Both the position numbers and the translations under genes were made by a program. Source: Iodobacter fluviatilis (GTDB lineage Bacteria; Pseudomonadota; Gammaproteobacteria; Burkholderiales; Chitinibacteraceae). From it: a stretch of DNA of 64,000 nucleotides. This document shows positions 60,930-64,000 of the stretch, piece after piece (the first letter of the stretch is position 1; each line of letters starts with the position of its first letter). The DNA lies in NCBI RefSeq assembly GCF_004194535.1, contig NZ_CP025781.1, positions 1,240,001 through 1,304,000 of the forward strand. The letters run 5' to 3'. The notes beneath the pieces were generated by a model that was not told the DNA's origin, made no database searches, and was given only the letters and a program-made list of their open reading frames with translations.

Positions 60930-63900
60930 ATGAACTTTAATCTATCAATCAGCGGCAAAATCTCTGCCGCACTCATTATGGCCTTTGTGCTCACAGAACA
61001 TGTATCTGCTGCCGGAATTGTGGCTGGAGGCGATGCAGCTAAACAGGCACAAATCAGCACAGCAAATAATGGCGCTGCCGTAGTTAATATTGTTGCGCCT
61101 AGCGCAGCCGGTTTATCGCATAACCAATTTAAAGACTTTAATGTTGGCACGGCTGGTGCTGTTTTAAATAACTCCACTATTGCGGGCCAATCACAATTGG
61201 CGGGGCAGCTCAATGCCAATAGCCAACTTGGCAATCAGGCCGCTAAAGTCATTTTAAATGAAGTGGTGAGCCGCAATCCTTCCTTGCTATTAGGCAAGCA
61301 AGAAATCTTTGGGATGGCTGCTGATTATGTATTAGCCAACCCCAATGGCATTACTTGCAATGGCTGCGGCTTTATCAATACCCCGCGCGCTTCATTATTG
61401 GTGGGTAATGCCAATGTGCAAGACGGCCAGATTCAATCATTAGAAGCAGCTAAAAATAATAATTTATTGCAGGTACAAACTGGCGGCGCACGCGGCGAAA
61501 AAGTATTAGATTTAATCGCGCCACGTATTGATGTGCGTGGCAATATGCAAGCAGAAAAAGCCATCAATGCAGTCGCTGGCTTTAATAGCGTGGTTTTCGA
61601 TCATTCAGTGGATAGCATCAGCGGCAAAATGCTCAGCACCAGCACCGCTCCTACAGTAAGTGGCTCTTTAGATAGCTATTACCTTGGCGCCATTCAAGCG
61701 GGCCGGATTAATCTAATCAGCACAGCAGCGGGTGCTGGCGTTAATATCACCGGCCAAGTTCAGGGGCAGGAAGCGCTCAATATTGAAAGCGCGGGCAAGC
61801 TAGCGCTTAATGCGGCGCAGCTCAAAGGCCAAGCTATTGCCCTACAAGCCAAAGATATAGAAAGCAGCGGCAAGATCAGTACTCAAAACACGCAAGACCA
61901 AAGCCATAATGAAAGCTGGTTTATCTGGAAAACCGGCGAAACCGATAAAAAATCCTCCAGCAGCAAAAGCAGTATTGAACGCAGCAGCATTCAAGGCGAT
62001 GAGATCAATATCAAGGCCAGCAATACAGCAACGCTTGCCGCGACTGATATCGATAGTAAAAATCTAAATCTCAGCGCAGCCAAGATTAATTTGGATGGCC
62101 AATTGCTTAGCAATAGCGAAAGCAGCAGTAATAATGCTTGGAAAAACTCTTGGGCATATAACAAGGCTGAATCCAGCAGCACAGAGCAGCAAATTGGCAC
62201 GCGGATTAAATCCAGTAACGATATTCAAATCAGCGCTACGGGGGAGACCTCAATCTAAAAGGCAGCAGTATTCAAGCCGGCAATCAATTAGAGATGGCTG
62301 CCAGCGGCAATATTGCGCTAGCGGGTTTGGTAGAGCGTGATAGCAAATCGGATAAGGGTAACCGCAAAAATGATGGTGCCAGCTTGCAAACTGGTTCTTG
62401 GGATAGCAGCAGCAGCAGCGAGCGCTTGGTGAGCACGGCATTGCAAAGCGGTAAATCGCTAATCATCAATGCTGCAGGTAATATTGATGCGGCGGGTGCG
62501 CAAATTCAGGCAGGCGCAGATAGCCAGATTGCAGCCAAAGGCACGCTGAATATCGCTACACAGGCCATTGCCAACAGCAGCCAGACTCAAAACCAGCAAC
62601 AATACTGGGGAGGGATTGGCGGCGGGGGTGAAAAAAACAATGGCATAGATCAAAGCATTCATGTGCGCTCCAATATTAATAGCGCAGGCAGATTAAGCCT
62701 AATTGGCGCGCAAGGCATCCGCGTAAATGGCAGCACGGTAAAAGCCAGCCAAGGCGCTTATGCTCAAGCCACCGCAGGCGGCATCATCATTGATAGCGCA
62801 CGTGATTTAAACAAAACCAGCATCGATCAGCGCAATGGCACGGTGTTTAATATCACCAGCAGCTCTAATCAAACCAAAAGCAGCGTTGAAACCAATCAGG
62901 CATCTACTTTGCAATCCGATGCAGATTTAAACATCGTTTCTGCCCAAGATATCGCCGTGATTGGTAGCAATATCAAGGCCAAGGATCAGCTCAGCCTTGC
63001 GGCCAAAGGCAATGTTGATATCAGCAGTGCCGCCAACAAGGAAAGTAGCAAGGGCACGGAAACCAAGCTGGAAGTGAATGGCTACGCCAAAGAACAAAGC
63101 GATAAACAATACCGCGCTGGCGTGCGCATTGAGCACACCGAAACCAAAACCGATATCGAAAAAACCAGCAACACGGGTTCAGTGGTCAGTGGCGGCAGCA
63201 TCAGCGTAAATGCTGGCAACGATGTGGCCATTAAAGGCTCTACCGTTGAAACCACAAAAGGCAATGCAGATATCAGCGGTAAGAATGTAGCCATTACCGC
63301 CTCACAAGATACAGAGAAATCCAGCACCAACAACACCGTAACCGGCGCAGGCTTTTACTACACCGGCGGTATTGATAAAGCGGGCAGCGGCTATGAAGTA
63401 GGCCAAAGTAACCAGCAAACCAATAGCAATAAATCCACCGCCAACACTTCATCGGTCAAAACAGCGGGCGATTTAAATATCAATGCCGGCAAGATCAGTA
63501 ACGAAGGCACACAGCTGGCAGCGGGTGGCAGTGTTGCGCTTAAAGCCGACAGCATTGATAACAAAGCCGCCACCAATACCAGCCATACCGATACCAAGAG
63601 CAGTAATTGGAGTGTGGATATTGGTGCCAATGTGGATTACAGCAAAATCACACGCCCGGTTGAAAAAGCCGTCAGCGGCGTGATCAAGGGCAAAGTAAGC
63701 GAGGTCAGCGCACTGGGCGGCATTGGCGCGCCCAATGTAGGGATCGATGTGCAAGTTAAAGCGGGCAATGGCCAAGGCATTAGCGACAGCAGCAAGGCGA
63801 TTGTCAGCCAGATCAGCGGCAAAGATATCAACATCAATACCAAGGGCGCACTAAGCGATCAAGCCACGCAATACAAGGCAGATGGTGCCGTCAATATCCA

Positions 63901-64000
63901 AGCGGGCAGCCATGATTTAAGCGCTGCAGCCAATACGCAATCGTCCACTCAAAACACCGTGCAGGGCCAAGCTGATGCGCGGGTTTATACCGAAACCGGC
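60930..64000 (+). pseudogene. FhaB/HecA-type exoprotein (TpsA), frameshifted, runs off the window
   Basis: Large secreted beta-helix adhesin or contact-dependent toxin of the two-partner type. ATG 60930 follows aagagg; the GTG at 60873 is not needed. Signal peptide, then TPS secretion domain (about 30-290) with NPNGITCNGCGFINTPRASL. Later parts have haemagglutinin repeats of the CdiA FHA-2 kind (DLNIVSAQDIAVIGSNIKAK). Frame 1 stops at 62258; from 62246 the next frame (DLNLKGSSIQAGN) stays open for 585 codons to 64000. One base missing from the G5 run 62240-62244 explains this. The C-terminus, possibly a toxin, is outside. Confidence 0.85.

Overview
The window looks like chromosomal DNA of a betaproteobacterium, most likely of the order Neisseriales (Chromobacteriaceae/Iodobacter-like). 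This is inferred from gene content and order (rplU-rpmA-obgE divergent from ispB, a short THUMP-type RlmL, separate argA and argB, a trehalose PTS) and from the rRNA; no database comparison was possible. Most genes are ordinary chromosomal ones, separated by gene-free stretches rich in short repeated and palindromic elements.

Layout. 1-8.4 kb: a sugar-phosphate transferase (wbaP-like), a PagL-type lipid A deacylase, a repeat-filled gap, argA, a membrane GGDEF/EAL protein and a LysE-family exporter. 8.6-12.8 kb (minus strand): an M3 peptidase, a HAD nucleotidase, a CBS-domain protein and argB. 13.0-19.3 kb: a tetR-adaptor-permease-TolC tripartite efflux operon whose permease gene is frameshifted. 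19.4-25.6 kb: an H-NS-like protein, uvrD, a receiver-TPR protein, a STAS protein and an AI-2E-family permease. 26.3-31.7 kb (minus strand): a complete 16S-23S-5S rRNA operon with no spacer tRNA and an extra hairpin of about 116 nt in helix 45 of 23S.

31.8-38.4 kb (minus strand): the most interesting block, a four-gene SMC/MukBEF-like condensin operon (kleisin-like, unknown 216 aa protein, MukE-like, SMC-like ATPase) that runs by a 4-nt stop/start overlap into rlmL, just upstream of the rRNA operon. No nuclease of the Wadjet JetD kind is present. 38.5-42.1 kb: obgE, rpmA and rplU facing ispB, then tRNA-Pro(TGG). 42.4-51 kb: an Aer-like chemoreceptor, then a trehalose regulon (treB, treC and a LamB-like porin in one direction; a GntR-type treR nearby) enclosing a split ThrE-type exporter.

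51-58.7 kb: accessory genes (two-DTG aspartyl-protease-like protein, GNAT, lipoprotein, MocR-type aminotransferase without its DNA-binding domain, dGTPase, CTP-synthase-tail-like protein) interspersed with three of the four copies of a roughly 225 bp repeat. 58.8-64.0 kb: a two-partner secretion pair. The large TpsA exoprotein is frameshifted at a G run and continues past the window end.

How parts fit: trehalose would cross the outer membrane through the porin, be phosphorylated by TreB and split by TreC, with TreR as the likely repressor of a promoter that carries an 18-bp palindrome between its -35 and -10 boxes. Both frameshifts are single missing bases at or beside G/C runs, so sequencing error must be excluded before either gene is called dead.
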